Shown here: positions 8,925 through 20,229 of the stretch, one piece after another
Layout of the letters: every line of letters starts with the position of its first letter
Numbering within the stretch: position 1 is the stretch's first letter
Assembly: GCA_033816765.1 (NCBI GenBank)
Contig: CM066287.1
Coordinates: 5,642,001-5,706,000, forward strand
DNA: 64,000 nucleotides
Direction of reading: 5' to 3'
DNA from: Nothopassalora personata
Lineage: Eukaryota; Ascomycota; Dothideomycetes; Mycosphaerellales; Mycosphaerellaceae
Notes under the pieces: generated by a model
Told to the model about the DNA's origin: nothing
The model's database searches: none
Seen by the model: the letters and a program-made list of their open reading frames with translations, nothing else
Position numbers and translations under genes: made by a program

Positions 8925-9479
8925 ATGTCTTCTTCCTCCTATAAACGCCGTTAACGACTTACTTAGGATACCGAAATTTCTAGTATTAAAATAGCTCTAT
9001 ACACGAATTGTTAGAAGTCTCGATCCTCGGGCGTAGTAGTAAAGTATATCGTAGGTTCTCGGTCTAGAAAGTGTTTAGCCTATATTCGAAAAGGCTATAA
9101 GGATTGCGATGTGCGTCTTTCTCGTCCGGAGTAGGAACGTCTTCGCGATTCGCGCGATAAGCTTAAGCTAGAGCTTAAGAGGATTAAAGAGGAGGAGGTG
9201 CGGCTAAAGATGCGTAAGATCCGTCTTCGGAGATAGCTACGATTAGCTAAGCATCGTACCGACGATACCGTCGCTAAGGAGTTAGAGGAGCTCGAGGAGG
9301 AAGAGGCGCGCGAGGAGCTAGCGTCTCTTAAGCGGGCGTCGGGGGTAGAGGTGTCGCCTTCGCTAGTTTCTTTCTCGGATATCCTAGAGATGCCCGTAAA
9401 TAACTAGGCGGCGCTTTCTAGAGCGGAGCCTTAGGGCGAGTCCCTAGGGGTAGAGACTCATTAGGGTACTTATTTGTAA
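8925..9479 (+). pseudogene. Antisense accessory ORF of element A, full-length RIP-mutated copy
   Basis: In one frame from ATG 8925, with six or so RIP-type stops: MSSSSY start, a degenerate Cys region (KCLAYIRKGYKDCDV), then a long basic-acidic coiled coil (DKLKLELKRIKEEEVRLKMR, KELEELEEEEAREELASLK) and a C-terminal tail (SPSLVSFSDILEMPV). About 180 codons. It lies antisense to gag-pol, between the chromodomain end of pol and the 3' LTR, so transcription would converge with pol. Zinc-binding plus coiled coil suggests a nucleic-acid binding or structural role, but this is inference. Confidence 0.65.
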
Positions 9480-9503
9480 GTTATGTCCCTATTCCCATTA
9501 ATC

Positions 9504-9576
9504 GGCTAGGTAGCTTAGTAGTAGAGCGTAAGCTATCTACACTCTTAAGGTCGTAGGTTCAATTCCTACTCTAGCT
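9504..9576 (+). tRNA. tRNA-like pseudogene between convergent ORF ends of element A
   Basis: A 73-nt cloverleaf-like segment. The acceptor GGCTAGG (9504-9510) pairs with TCTAGCT (9570-9576) including two G-U pairs. A TAGCTTAGTAGTAGAGC D-arm/A box follows. The T-arm GTAGG-TTCAATT-CCTAC has five pairs and a seven-base loop, and GGTTCAATTCC fits the B box. The anticodon arm is irregular, so the anticodon cannot be assigned. RIP-type substitutions are likely. It may be a captured tRNA gene or a tRNA-derived SINE remnant rather than an active gene. Confidence 0.55.
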
Positions 9577-9584
9577 ACTTTCTG

Positions 9585-12500
9585 GTAGATTAGTCTCTAG
9601 CGCGGGGGTTAGTCTACTAGACCGTTTTTTGTACTCCTAGAGCCTTTACTAACAGTTTCGTAGGTTCCTTTCTAGTTCCTAGGTATTTTCTAATTCGTCG
9701 TATCCTCTCTATTTAACAAGGTATCGCTAACCTTTCTTATCTAGGATTTTTTCGACTTTAAATTCGTTTTCTACTTCCGGCTCGAAATAGAAGCTCTCCT
9801 AGTAGGGTGTTTCGGCGTCTACGGGTTCTAACTTAGAAATGTGGAAGACTAGGTAGATTTTCGCGTTAGGTAGTAGTCGTAGACGGTAGTTAACTAGTCC
9901 TATAACTTTGTCGATGAAAAATGGTCCGACCTTAACGTGATCTAGTTTCTTAGTCTATCTTCTTATTCTTAAGTTTTTTGTAAGGAGATAGACCTTATCC
10001 CCCTCTTTTAGTAGAGGTACCATTTTTCTCGTGTCCTACCGTTATCGAGACAGTTTTTTTTATACATCTTCGATCGCCTTACGTGTTTCTTTATGCACTT
10101 CCTTAAGAGTATCCGTCGTTACGATTGCTCTTTCGGCTTATAGGTAGGATCCAGGTGTTCTAAATAGGTTAGGATCTTTACTAAAGTTCGTATAGAATAG
10201 TGTCGTTAAAGTTGTCTCCAATTTGTAGTTGTTTAGTGCAATCTGCGCTATTAGTAGTAATGAAACCTAGTTGTCTTATGCATAATTGATGTAGTATCGT
10301 AGGTATTGTTCTATCGTTTAATTCATCCTTTCGGTTTATCCGTCTATTTCCGGATAATATGCTATTAATAGCTTATGTTTAATTCCGATCGTTCCTATAA
10401 GCGTATTCTAGTAGTTCGATGTAAATAGCTTATCTCTATCCGTTATAAACGCTTAAGGGAATCCGTAGTATCGGATAAGTCTATCTAGTACGTGGTATCC
10501 GAGCTGCTCTACATTGTATGTTTCTAATGTAGGAATAAAGTATGCGTATTTTATAAGTCTATTAACTATAACTAGTATCATGTCGTATAGTTGTTTCGTA
10601 ACTTAGTCTCTTAACGGTAGGAGTTTCGTAATAAAGTCTATTGGAACTTCGTCCTATGGTTTTATTAGTAGTGTCCTAAACTGTAGGTGACCGTATTTCG
10701 TATGTCTTGTAGCCTTGTTTCGTTAATAGTGTACGTGTCACCGTACCGGCGCCCGCACCTGCTTGTGACAGTACGCATCGCTTAATATAGCGTAACACCT
10801 TCTATCTTATCTATGGGAATAAGCAGCTACGCTATATTAGGTCCATTGTTTTCGAAGTCCTAGGGTGCCTATATGTTAGTCCGTCGTAATGTTGTCGTAT
10901 ACATTCTTCTTCTCGATCCTTAGGTACTTAGTATTTCCCTTACGATATAGGGAATTGTTCGTCCCTATCGCCTAATATCCGTACGATGTTATTAAATTCT
11001 CTTATGTTAGTACTAAGACTTCCGTCGGGGTTTGTCTTTAATATTTTGTGTTATACTGGTTCTTTTCCTTCTATATAGTCGCTTCTTTGGCTTAGCGCGT
11101 CGGCGCGGCTATTCTCTCGTCCTAGAGTATATTTCATTTCGAACTTATACTGTCCTAGTAGCTCCGACTAGCGGGCTTGCCTTCGGGTAAGTTCTTTCGT
11201 CGTTATAAAGTACGTAAGATTCTTATAGTTAGAAAGAATCATTAACTTCGGTAGGCCCTCGACATATACTCTCTAATGTTGTATAGTAGTAACAATGGCT
11301 AGAAGCTCTTTATTATGGATGTCGTAGTTCTATTCCGCTATAGTCATTTTCCGGGAGTAATAGGCTACTAGGTGTCTCTACCCGTCGTGTGTCTATGTTA
11401 GACACGCGCCTATTGCTATATTAGACGCATCGGTCTCGATATAGACTTCCTTACTACTATCGAATAGTCGAAGCGTAGGGGCTAAAGCGCATTATTTCTT
11501 AAGTTTCTTAAATGCTTTAATCTATTCCTTTCCCTATTTCTAAGTAACGTCTTTCCTCGTAAGCATCGTTATTAGTGCTACTATCTTTACGTAGTCCTTA
11601 ATGAATTTCCGGTTATAGTTCGCTAGTCTAAGGAATGATTGTACGTCCTTAACTGTTTTTAGCTCTAGCCATTCTCTAATTAACTATATTTTCGTAGGGT
11701 CGATCGTTATCCCTATAGTACTAATAATAAAGCCTAAGAATTTAACTTCTTTCTTATGGAATTCGCATTTCTCGGGTACCGTCTTAAATCCTAATTGCGT
11801 AAGTCGTTCGAAGACGTCCTAGACTTATCTTATGTGCTTCTATAGGGATCCTTTCGTGTAGACTAGTATATTGTCTATATAGGCGATAACGTATACGTCG
11901 AGTAGGTCTCTAAGTGTCTCGTTAATAAGGTCCTAACAGGATGCGGGTACGTTAGTCAATCCTATTAGCATAACTAAGAACTCGTAAAGTCCGTATCTTA
12001 TCCTAAAAGCGGTCTTCCATTCTTCTCCTTCTACTATTCGTATAGCGTAGAAGGCATCTCGTAGGTTAATCTTCGTATACTAGTCCGATCCGGTTAATCT
12101 ATCTTATGCTTCTTCGATGTTAGGTAGCGGGTATCGGTTCTTAATCGTAATCTCGTTTAACTTCCTATAGTCTTATACGAGTCGTAACTTGCCGTTTGCT
12201 TTTAGAACGAACATATATAGAGTTCCTACACTTAAGGTAGATCTTCTTATCTATCCTTTAGCTAGCTTCTCCTTTAGCTATTCTCGTAGGGTCTATAGCT
12301 CTTTCTTAGACATTTAATATAGGGGTCCCTATAGAGGCTCTTTCCCTAGCTAAATGTTCATCTTATAATCCTATAGTTAGTGCTTAGGTAAGGTATCTTT
12401 ACCTCTTTCCTCTTTAAAGAGTCGCGACTACTTACGATACTCCTTAGGAATACTTAACTCTAAGATATTAGTATCCTTCGATAGTGCGTTACTTCTATTA

Positions 12501-13040
12501 CTACTAGTAACTTCGTAACCCGGCGGCCCTACGCTAGTGTCTATCCCGGTCGAAGGTAGTTCTTCTATCCTTCTATTCGGCGTAAGCTATATCCTATTCA
12601 GCTATCTCTTTACCTTATCTACTAGCGAACGCTACCGCTACGTAGGCTAAATGTCGATAACGTAGTCGCATTCCCTAAATATAAGTACTCCTCTTCTCTA
12701 GTCAATTACTAGATTATGCTTTCTTAACTAAGGCATACCTAGTACGATGCTATAACTAGCTATATTAGTAACATCTAAGATAATCTCCTCGTAGTACCGT
12801 TAGATAGTAAGTAGTAGCGGTATCGTCTCGCGCTCTATACTAGGTAAGGATAATCCGTCTACCGCGATTAATTTATAACCCTCTTTCTTCTTATAGGTAG
12901 CGATCCTATGTCTTGTAATAAATGATTCGGAGGTAAAGTTCCCGCTCGCTCCGGAATCTATTATAGCATCTATCTTATGCCCGTTAACGATAATCTTAGT
13001 TCGAAACACTATTATCGTTAGTAATGCTTAAGCCTTTTCT
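9585..13040 (-). pseudogene. pol of Gypsy element A (protease, RT, RNase H, integrase, chromodomain)
   Basis: Read on the minus strand. The protease is still open at 13009-12800 and shows KIDAIIDSGASGNFTSESF, the retropepsin D-S-G-A motif. The reverse transcriptase shows VIAYIDNILVY around 11870-11905 (YIDD changed to YIDN). The integrase region leads to VFHISKLEPVDAETP and the chromodomain motif RYLVK-RGYDELENT near 9650-9720. All other parts are broken by TAG/TAA. The chromodomain places A in the chromovirus branch of Ty3/Gypsy, known to target heterochromatin. Confidence 0.8.
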
Positions 13041-15060
13041 ATATTACATAACTCCCTTCGGTCGCTTATTCCTAAGGAGTTAATCCTTTTCCCTATTCGT
13101 ATATAGAACGTCGTGCTTCGTGTCTCGAGGCCTCCGCTTAAACCTAGCGCGAGCCTTTCTGTATCCGCACCTACATTCGGTAACGTTCCTAGATCTTCTA
13201 CGTTTCTAAGTAGAGTGCGCGTGCGTATTGCACTACGTTACGTAATTCATTCGATATAAATGTTCCTAACGGTATAAAATATCCGGTTCCTATTATCCGG
13301 CTCCCTATCGGCGGTCGTTCTATGATAGCGGTTACTAAATTCTCGGTTGTTTCTATAAGTGGGTATCCCTAGGCTATACCTCGTAGGGTGTTAAGTGTCT
13401 TATCGAACTTAATAGAGTATAGCATTCTTCATCCGCTTATCTTAGGTAGGAATTCTTCGTACCTTCTTTATAGGTGTACGATTATGTTATATAATTTCTT
13501 AGGTGCATTAATCGTAAAGGTTAGTTATTCGTTATCGTCGTTAGTGTCGCTCTCTTCTCCTTCGGAGGAATCTTCTTCGCTTAATTCTTCCGGATCCTAA
13601 TCTTCTTCGATAGTATCTAGCCCGGTGGTTTCTTAACTTTCTTTCTATGGTTCCGGTAACTATAATCCGTTCTATCCTAGGTCCTAGTTTTCCTTATCGC
13701 TTCTATCGTCGTTAAAGTAGGATTCGTCGATGTCTACTTCTCGGAGCGTAGCGTTTTGCCTATACGTTACTCCTAGGGTTTCTCTTAGTTACTAAGGCTA
13801 ATACTCTACGCCTATTTTTACGGCGTAGTAAACTTAATATAAGTCTTAATAATAGAATCGCTAATAAAGGCTTCCGTAACTATTTTGAGATTCGGATTTA
13901 ATCTCGTAGTCGACTCTTCGTGTTATTATGTTAAACTGTTGTAGTTGGTTCTTCGCATTAAATAGAATAACTACTATTTATTGCCTATAGTATCCTCCTC
14001 GTCCTTCTAAGGGGTTTAGGAGAGGCGTCGTACTTCTGTTACTAGCTCTCTCCCCTACTCTCCGAGTATAGTCGGTATCTCCTCGAGATCTAACGCTACT
14101 CTTAGATTTACTAGTTCGGGGTTGCATTATGTTAAACTGTTCGCGGCGCACTATATTCTTACCGCGGCAGTCCCTTACTAGGTAGCTAGGTTTACTACAT
14201 CCGTAGTAAGTTCGTGTTTCTCTCGAACTCCGGGATGCTCTATTCCCGTTACTGTTCCTAATCTTACGACCTTTCTCGGTAACGTCGAGCTCTATTAGCT
14301 ACGGTCCGTAGTATGATTTATCCCTAGGCTTATTATTGTAATTGTCGTAGAAGCCTCTATTACGGTTGTCGTAGCCTAGTGTATATCTAGCCTTTCCGGA
14401 TACCTTAGAGTCGTATCGTCGTTCTATAGCTCTCTCGTAGAGCCTATCGTTAAGATTAATCGTGACTCTAACGAGGTCGCCTAAGCTATCGATCTTCCGA
14501 CCGTCCCTTATTAACTTATCCTTAATATGCTCCTTTAGTCCTCTTCGGTATATAACTTAAAGTGCTTCGTCGTCCTAATCGGTAAGTTACGCGTATTCCT
14601 AGAATTTAGTAGCATATTCGGCAGTAGATGTCTTCTAGGTTAAATGCTAAATAACACGAACGGTAGTAGCAATCTTATTAGAGACACTAAAGACGCTTTT
14701 TATAGCATACTTAAGATAGTTATATAACCTAAAGATTCCGTCGGTATTGTCTTCTCCGTTACTGTCTAGGTACTTCCTAAGGAATGGTTTAACCTAATGC
14801 TATGCTCGTCCTCTTAAGAAGGTAGTAGTAAAGACAGGCTTAAGGTTCTTAGGCATAGAGTTAAATAAGAAGTACATGTCTATCTAAGAGACCTAAGTGT
14901 CGAACTTGTCTCGGTCGCTATAGTAGTATTCGGGCTTGCTAACCTTAAGGGTATCGTTACCTATATAAGTAGCTAAGGCATTAATAGCATCGTTCGCGGT
15001 CTAAGGTCGTCGGGCTCTACTTACTTCACTAGGGGCGGGTGTTCCCCGTTTACTCTATCG
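13041..15060 (-). pseudogene. gag of Gypsy element A
   Basis: The capsid region lies near 14980-14780 on the minus strand: YYYSDRDKFDT, SWIDMYFLFNSMPKNLKP, TTTFLRGRA. The nucleocapsid zinc knuckle is near 14210-14150 (YGCSKPSYLVRDCRGKN, first Cys and His lost by mutation), followed by the basic stretch REQFNIMQPRTSKS, which recurs at 51115-51170 in copy A'. The long linker 14050-13040 is acidic (EEDSSEGEESD-like on the minus strand). Stops are RIP-type. Confidence 0.7.
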
Positions 15061-15088
15061 GTCTCCTATCGTAGAGGGCGTTTAAAGC

Positions 15089-15628
15089 TATTAGGTTTAG
15101 TATAACCTAATGATATTACAAGTTAAGAAGATAAGCTTGATCGGGTTTATTCTCGGGCCGATAGGAAGTTAAGGGAGAGTAATAAAGTAGTAGCTGTCTT
15201 ATCTTATAAAGACTAAGCAGTAGTAAGGTAGAGGTTAGGTTATAGTGTATTCTAAATAGTGATATTAAACAGTAAGTTGAACGCCTCTAAACTATAAGGG
15301 TTTTTTTAGCGTTCCTAAATATAAAGGAGACATTGCTAGTCTTAGTCTTAATCACTTAATCGCTAGTAAGCGAGTGATCTCGAATTACTAAGTCGCTAGT
15401 AAGCGAGTGATCTTAAGTCACTAAGTCGCTAGTAAGCGTGTAATCTCGAATCACTAAAAAGGAGATTTGTAGATCTCGGCAATTAGTCTAATTATTCTAA
15501 GTATAAGTAGTCTAATTAGTCTAAGCATAAGTAGTCTAATCGCCCTAAGTCTAAGCGCTTAGGTAGGATAAGTTACGTGCTCGTCTCGTTATTATAATTC
15601 TAGGGTCTATAGGAATTATTCCGTAATA
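15089..15628 (-). repeat. Right (5') LTR of element A, 540 bp
   Basis: Ends TATTAGG (15089, from TGTTAGG) and CGTAATA (15628, from CGTAACA), followed by the GGTAT duplication. It combines the left part of the 7772-8231 LTR, including the 33-bp repeats, with the right part of the 8495-8847 LTR. Its inner flank CTTTAAACGCCC (minus strand) is identical to the sequence just inside the A' LTR at 50152. Confidence 0.75.
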
Positions 15629-15950
15629 GGTATTCCTTCGGGAGCTCTTACTTATCTTCGCCCTCTTAGGTACTATATACGCGATAGACAAATTAAAGGT
15701 CCTATATAGGGTTATATACCTTAGTAGAGAGGCGAGCGAGCGATAGTATACTAACTATAGCGCCGTTAACCTTATAGGGTATATATACTAGGACTTTAAG
15801 GAGTTCTATTAAGACGTATACGGCGATTCTATAAATCGCGTACTTAACGTTATATTAGAGTACGAGGTTACGAAATAGAAGGATAACTAGATAGCGCGAT
15901 AGTTTACGACTAAGCTAGATATTATAGAGGACTAGTTAGGTAACTACTAA

Positions 15951-16299
15951 TGTCTACTAACTACCCTATGTAGGCCTATCCGAGTTATGGTAGTATAGAG
16001 CGGTGCTTACGTAAGTAGGGGTATTTGCCGGTCCCGGGACCGGGAAATCAGGTCACGTGACGAGTAGCGCAGTAGCTAGATAAAATAAGAGGATTAGCGG
16101 ACCCTAAACCCCTATACCCTCTACTCGAGAGGTATAAATTAAATTGTTACCTTAATGCTACGCTTACAATGCTTAGCTACGTAGTATATATCTTAATAGC
16201 TATACTAGGTCCTACTAGCTTACCTAAATGTCCAATTAAACCTAAATAAAATTAGGGCAAGTTAGACCTAAGGGACCCCCTCTAAACCTAAGGTTAACA
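15951..16299 (-). repeat. 349-bp LTR of family E, copy 1 (3' LTR, minus orientation)
   Basis: Bounded by TGTCTACTAACTACC (15951) and CCTAAGGTTAACA (16299). The whole stretch is the inverted copy of 26006-26354, also exactly 349 bp. It contains the 26-bp palindrome at 16023-16048. It cuts the T gag frame at 15950. The purine-rich AATGGGGGTGGA (minus strand, around 16330) just upstream in E sense could be the polypurine tract, which makes this the 3' LTR of a minus-strand E copy. Confidence 0.7.
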
Positions 16300-16808
16300 C
16301 AACCTATTAGTCGTTAATATATCCACCCCCATTACGAACCTGTCCTTAGGTTCCAAAGTAGTAAGCCCGGGCACTATAGGTAGCGTAGTTAGTCGCTATA
16401 AGCTAAGGTAGTCTTATAGTAGTATAGTAGCTCACCCTACCATTTAGCTTAACATATAAGATATTAGGTAGTCCTAGGGCCTACTAGCGACAGTTTATAA
16501 AGATCGAAAGGATCCTTCTAACAGAGACCGTAATAATGACGTTAATAACCGCGACTCGTATCCGTTGTACTGTACTAACGTATGCTACGAAACTAGCGAG
16601 GGAATAGATAGCTATGTTAGTATTAATCGAGCGGGCTAGATAGTCGAATAACGTAAACGCTACTTATAAGACAAGTGAGCGTTAGTACTAGTAACCTAAT
16701 AAATCTAAAGACGAGTCTACCGCGTAGCTAGAAGGTAAGTTAAGGGAAGATAAGTAACTATAAGAAACAAGTAAGATCTAAGGACTAGAAGCACCTATAC
16801 CTGAAGCA
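16300..16808 (-). other. 3' untranslated region of E copy 1
   Basis: Between the 3' LTR and the minisatellite. It has no frame I can support. The part from about 16640 matches the segment downstream of ORF F in copy 2 (about 37000-37130, reverse complement). Confidence 0.5.
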
Positions 16809-16940
16809 TTAGAACTAGAATTAGAACTAGAATTAGAACTAGAATTAGAACTAGAATTAGAACTAGAATTAGAACTAGAATTAGAACTAGAATTAGAACT
16901 AGAATTAGAACTAGAATTAGAACTAGAATTAGAACTAGAA
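16809..16940. repeat. 12-bp minisatellite, 11 exact copies
   Basis: TTAGAACTAGAA repeated 11 times (132 bp) without interruption, 3' of ORF F in E copy 1. The equivalent place in copy 2 (about 36952-36985) has about three diverged units. The unit contains no CpA or TpG, which explains why RIP left it perfect. Confidence 0.95.
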
Positions 16941-17008
16941 TCCTATAGGCTACAGCTATAGCCGGAAATTAACTAGAAACTAGGAGCCTATAGACCCGCA
17001 CTAACTAC

Positions 17009-18675
17009 TCAGTTCTACTTAGTCTTACACAACTTCTTTATCTAGACCCACTCGTTGTCGTAGCTAATACTAGTCTCACTAGACGCGTCCCTAAGTGGCT
17101 AGCTAGTAAAGTTCCTATAGTAGTTACGGAAGAAGCTCTTATTACGCCCTTCGCTTGTAAAGCATATCTACTCGAGAGTAGTGACTAAGCTAAGCTACTT
17201 GTCTATTAATTTTACAGCTCGGACGCGCCAATTATGTATCTTCTTATAGAAGAGCTCCGAGTCTAGGCGGACCGTAGCATTAAGCTACCTTCTAGCATTA
17301 AGGATAACTTCGTTATCGTTCTAAGACTTTAAACCCGCTAGGGCATCGGATAGAGGGCTAATGCTACTAAGGTGTACGGCCGTAGGAAAAGGATAGCCGG
17401 GTACTAGGCGTCGATACTTAAACCCTATAGCGCTCTTACTTAGCGTCTTAAAGTCACGATAGAGGTCCATTACCTAGTGCATGCTCTAGCTTCTCTAGAG
17501 TTTAAGATAGTTATCGTCGCGGATCTCGATAAAGTAAGGGTTAATCTAACGTAGCGTCTTCTTATGTGCGGCCTACCTTATTAGAACGCCTATAGTAGTT
17601 ACCCGTATTTACCTAGGGCTTAGGTCCTCTCTAAACTAGCTAATACTGTTCTTACTTAGGTAATTCTAGACCCTAACCGAGAAGAAACGCTTAAATCGGC
17701 CGTCTTCTATATAGTCGTTAATCCGGCACTACTAGATAAAGTCTCTAGTATTCCCTTACTTATAAAAACCGTGTAAAAACTCCGGCCCACTAGTGCCCTC
17801 TAAGTTAAGAGAGTACAGTATGTTAAGCCGGTTACTAGTCTAGTAGTTTTTAATTTCGAGGTTTAAGTCGACCCTAGTATGTTACACTATAGTGTTCGCG
17901 TTACCCCCCTAATAAGCCCTATTAAAGCTAAAAATCGTAGGCCTAGGGAAGGAGATGAACCGAGTATAGTGTTAAGGGTATAGCGCTACTTATAAGAGCT
18001 ATAGCCCGGGGTCTTATCGCATAATCTATTAGCTTAGAGAATACTACATGTTCTAGTAGACGCCGCCGTTACTAACCTTATTCAATTCTCGTAGGTGCTA
18101 TCGGTATACGTCGAATTCTCGACTTATTATCTCTCTAACTGTTTTAACCCGCGGCGCTAGTTTAGCGTCATTATACTAGTATAGCATGTTACTATTAATG
18201 TAGGTACCGGTGCTATTAAGATCGGCTTAGTTAGCTTTATCGATGCTAAATTTGTCGAGGATCTAGTTATAGTTAGTATACGTAACGATGCTACTCGTAG
18301 TACCGACTTTACCTCGAACGCGGAGGTAGCTAAGCGGGTTAAAAGTCTTCTAACTACGCTTATTAGGGCGAAACTACGACCTATTCTTTACCTTAATAGC
18401 TGAAAAACTCTTACCTTTAAAGAGCTAGTCTTAGACCTTAAGCGCGCGCTCATATAGGGTATTAGCGGTAATACCGGGATTTGTAACGAAGTAGAGGGCC
18501 TTATAGTAGAAATCTCGAATATACTAATCGTACATTATAGCGCTAACCTTACCATCCCTCTTAAGAACCTCCGAGATAGTATATTCGAGCATCTTAAGGC
18601 CCGCTATCCGGTACTTAGGTAGCTAGTTAATGCTATCTACATTAATCGAGTTTCTAAACTTAATACTACAGTACC
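17009..18675 (-). pseudogene. ORF F of E copy 1, C-terminal 555 codons
   Basis: The reverse complement matches 35207-36874 over its whole length, including the same TGA end (here at 17011-17009). RIP stops interrupt it. Conserved pieces in both copies include GDANTIVQYARVDLN, TSNRLNMLYSLNLEGTSGPE, INPYFVEIRDDNYLKL and YRRLVPGYPFPTAVYLSSIS. The N-terminal 370 or so codons are missing because a copia LTR starts at 18676. No known domain is recognised; see ORF F of copy 2. Confidence 0.65.
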
Positions 18676-20031
18676 TATTAAGTTAAGACCTTATAGGATA
18701 CGTAGTTAGCAGCGGAGTAGAGTAGGAGATTAATCTTTAACTGGCTAACAGCCATAGGGCATGTAGTAATATATTAGGAACTAATGCGTTAATTGTGTTA
18801 GATGTCTATCTAAGCTAAAGGGGAGAGAAGGTGTCTTCCGACAAGCTAAGTTATCGTAGATGCCTTAGGCTATTAGATCATAACCTAACTATTAGCTCCC
18901 CTTAAGATGCTACATCTTAACACTCCTACTTATCTTACATAGGAGGTCATAGTCTACTCTTCTCCTATTAGTAGTATTTAGACCTCTATAATAGGTTAAG
19001 CTAGCTTACAAACCTCTAGAAGTGTAGACTAGTCTTTAGCTTTATAAACCTATCTATAACCATCTTAGATATTAGGGTGTACTTAACAGTAATAAGCCTT
19101 TTCTACTAAAGTTTCCTAATAGTATTGTAGGCAATGTTAATATGCTTTAACTTATTATGAACATGTATATCCCTTACTAGGGTAAGGGCAGCTTAGTTGT
19201 CACCCCTTAATTGGACTAGTCTTAAGCTTAACATAGTCTCCTAGTTTCTAGTGATCCTTAGTTAATAGGAACAGTCTCCTACTAACTCTAGACAGTCTAT
19301 CTCCCTTAGTAGTAAAGCTAGGAATTAGGATTGCTTTACACATACATTTATAGCTATGTATTTAGCTTCTATTATGGATGTTGCTATAGACTTTTGCTTC
19401 TTACTCATCTAGGAGACTAGTGCCCTATAGAGGAAGAAGACATACCTAAGGATAGAGACTCTATCTACTTTATCCATTGCATAATTAGAGTTATAGTATC
19501 TAACTAGGCATCCTTCTCTATGCCTAGAGAAGACAAGGCTAAGATTAGGATATAACCTTAGATATCTTATAATCTTCTTTAAAGCCTTTATATAGTAGGT
19601 AGATAGGTCACTTACAAATGAGCTTATCCTTCCTAGGGCAAAAGCAATGTCTAGCCTTATAATCGTTACTAGCTACATCTATGTACTATTAATACTCTAG
19701 TACTCTACCTTGTTACACCTCTTATCTATGTGGCTTAAAGGTTTAAGAGCCTTATAGCTATCTATAGGTAAGTGTGTAAGTGCTACCTTCTTATAGTTTA
19801 TCCCTATCTTAGTAAGGTTGTCCCTAATAAAGTGTCCCTAGTTAAGTTTTAGGATTCCTCTCCTCCTGTCCCTTATAACTCTTATACTAAGGATCTTTTT
19901 AGGTTTACTAAGATCTTTAATCTTAAAGACTTTACTAAGTTCTCTTTTAAACTAGAGAACATCTATTAACTTTAGTGTAGCAATTAGAATGTTATCTATA
20001 TATGTAAGAATTATAATCTCTTTTTCCTTAT
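18676..20031 (-). mobile_element. Copia element, copy 1 (3' LTR and RNase H end of pol)
   Basis: Direct repeat of 37142-38497. The LTR is 18676-18922 (247 bp), from TATTAAG to CTTAACA. After it the minus strand holds the C-terminal part of a copia polyprotein: the RNase H stretch with STIEAKYIA-like sequence and GDN-AALTLV in the equivalent copy. It is cut at 20031 by the T LTR; flank CTTAT (20027-20031) is the likely target duplication. Confidence 0.75.
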
Positions 20032-20229
20032 TATAAGGGCCGTAAGGCTATAAGGGGATGTCGCAATATATAGCACGCCTACGACCTACTAGTCGTAGAT
20101 GAACTAAAGCTTACTTTCTTCTATAGACGCTATGCGCGTCTCCTAGTGTACGTATGCGCGTTACGTGCGGCATGCTAAGCCGGGTATAGCCGCATTACAT
20201 GTAAGGGTTAGCTATAGGCTACCCTTATA
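20032..20229 (-). repeat. LTR of Gypsy T, copy 1 (3' LTR)
   Basis: 198 bp from TATAAGGGCCG to CCCTTATA, inserted in copia copy 1. On its inner side the minus strand reads AGAAGGGGAGGTAGT directly against the LTR, a good polypurine tract, so this is the 3' LTR of a minus-strand element. Confidence 0.8.

Larger units (their letters stand above)
7535..15628 (-). mobile_element. Gypsy element A, nested in T gag, with GGTAT target duplication
   Basis: The element lies between GGTAT at 7530-7534 and GGTAT at 15629-15633. Its outer ends are TGTTAGG (7535) and CGTAATA (from CGTAACA, 15628). gag and pol are on the minus strand: gag about 15060-14050, protease 13009-12800, reverse transcriptase about 12280-11560, integrase about 10950-10150, chromodomain about 9860-9620. 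An accessory ORF lies on the plus strand at 8925-9479. The right LTR (15089-15628, 540 bp) is simple; the left end is a pile-up of three LTR-like units. RIP has inactivated it. Confidence 0.8.
7132..15950 (+). pseudogene. gag of Gypsy family T copy 0, interrupted by nested element A (7535-15628)
   Basis: The gag reading frame runs 7132-7534, is broken by an 8-kb insertion, and resumes at 15634 in the same frame after one copy of the GGTAT duplication is removed. Left part: a basic helical N-terminus (EIERLEILRAISVQPLE) leading to PTPFRGNSI, a capsid entry motif common to fungal Gypsy gag. Right part: DFKEFY, DVYGDSINRVLNVILEYEVTK and KLDIIED, typical gag capsid helices. Stops are TAG/TAA only, as expected from RIP. 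The frame is lost at 15950, where an E-family LTR begins. The rest of copy 0 (pol, 3' LTR) is not recognised in the window. Confidence 0.7.
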
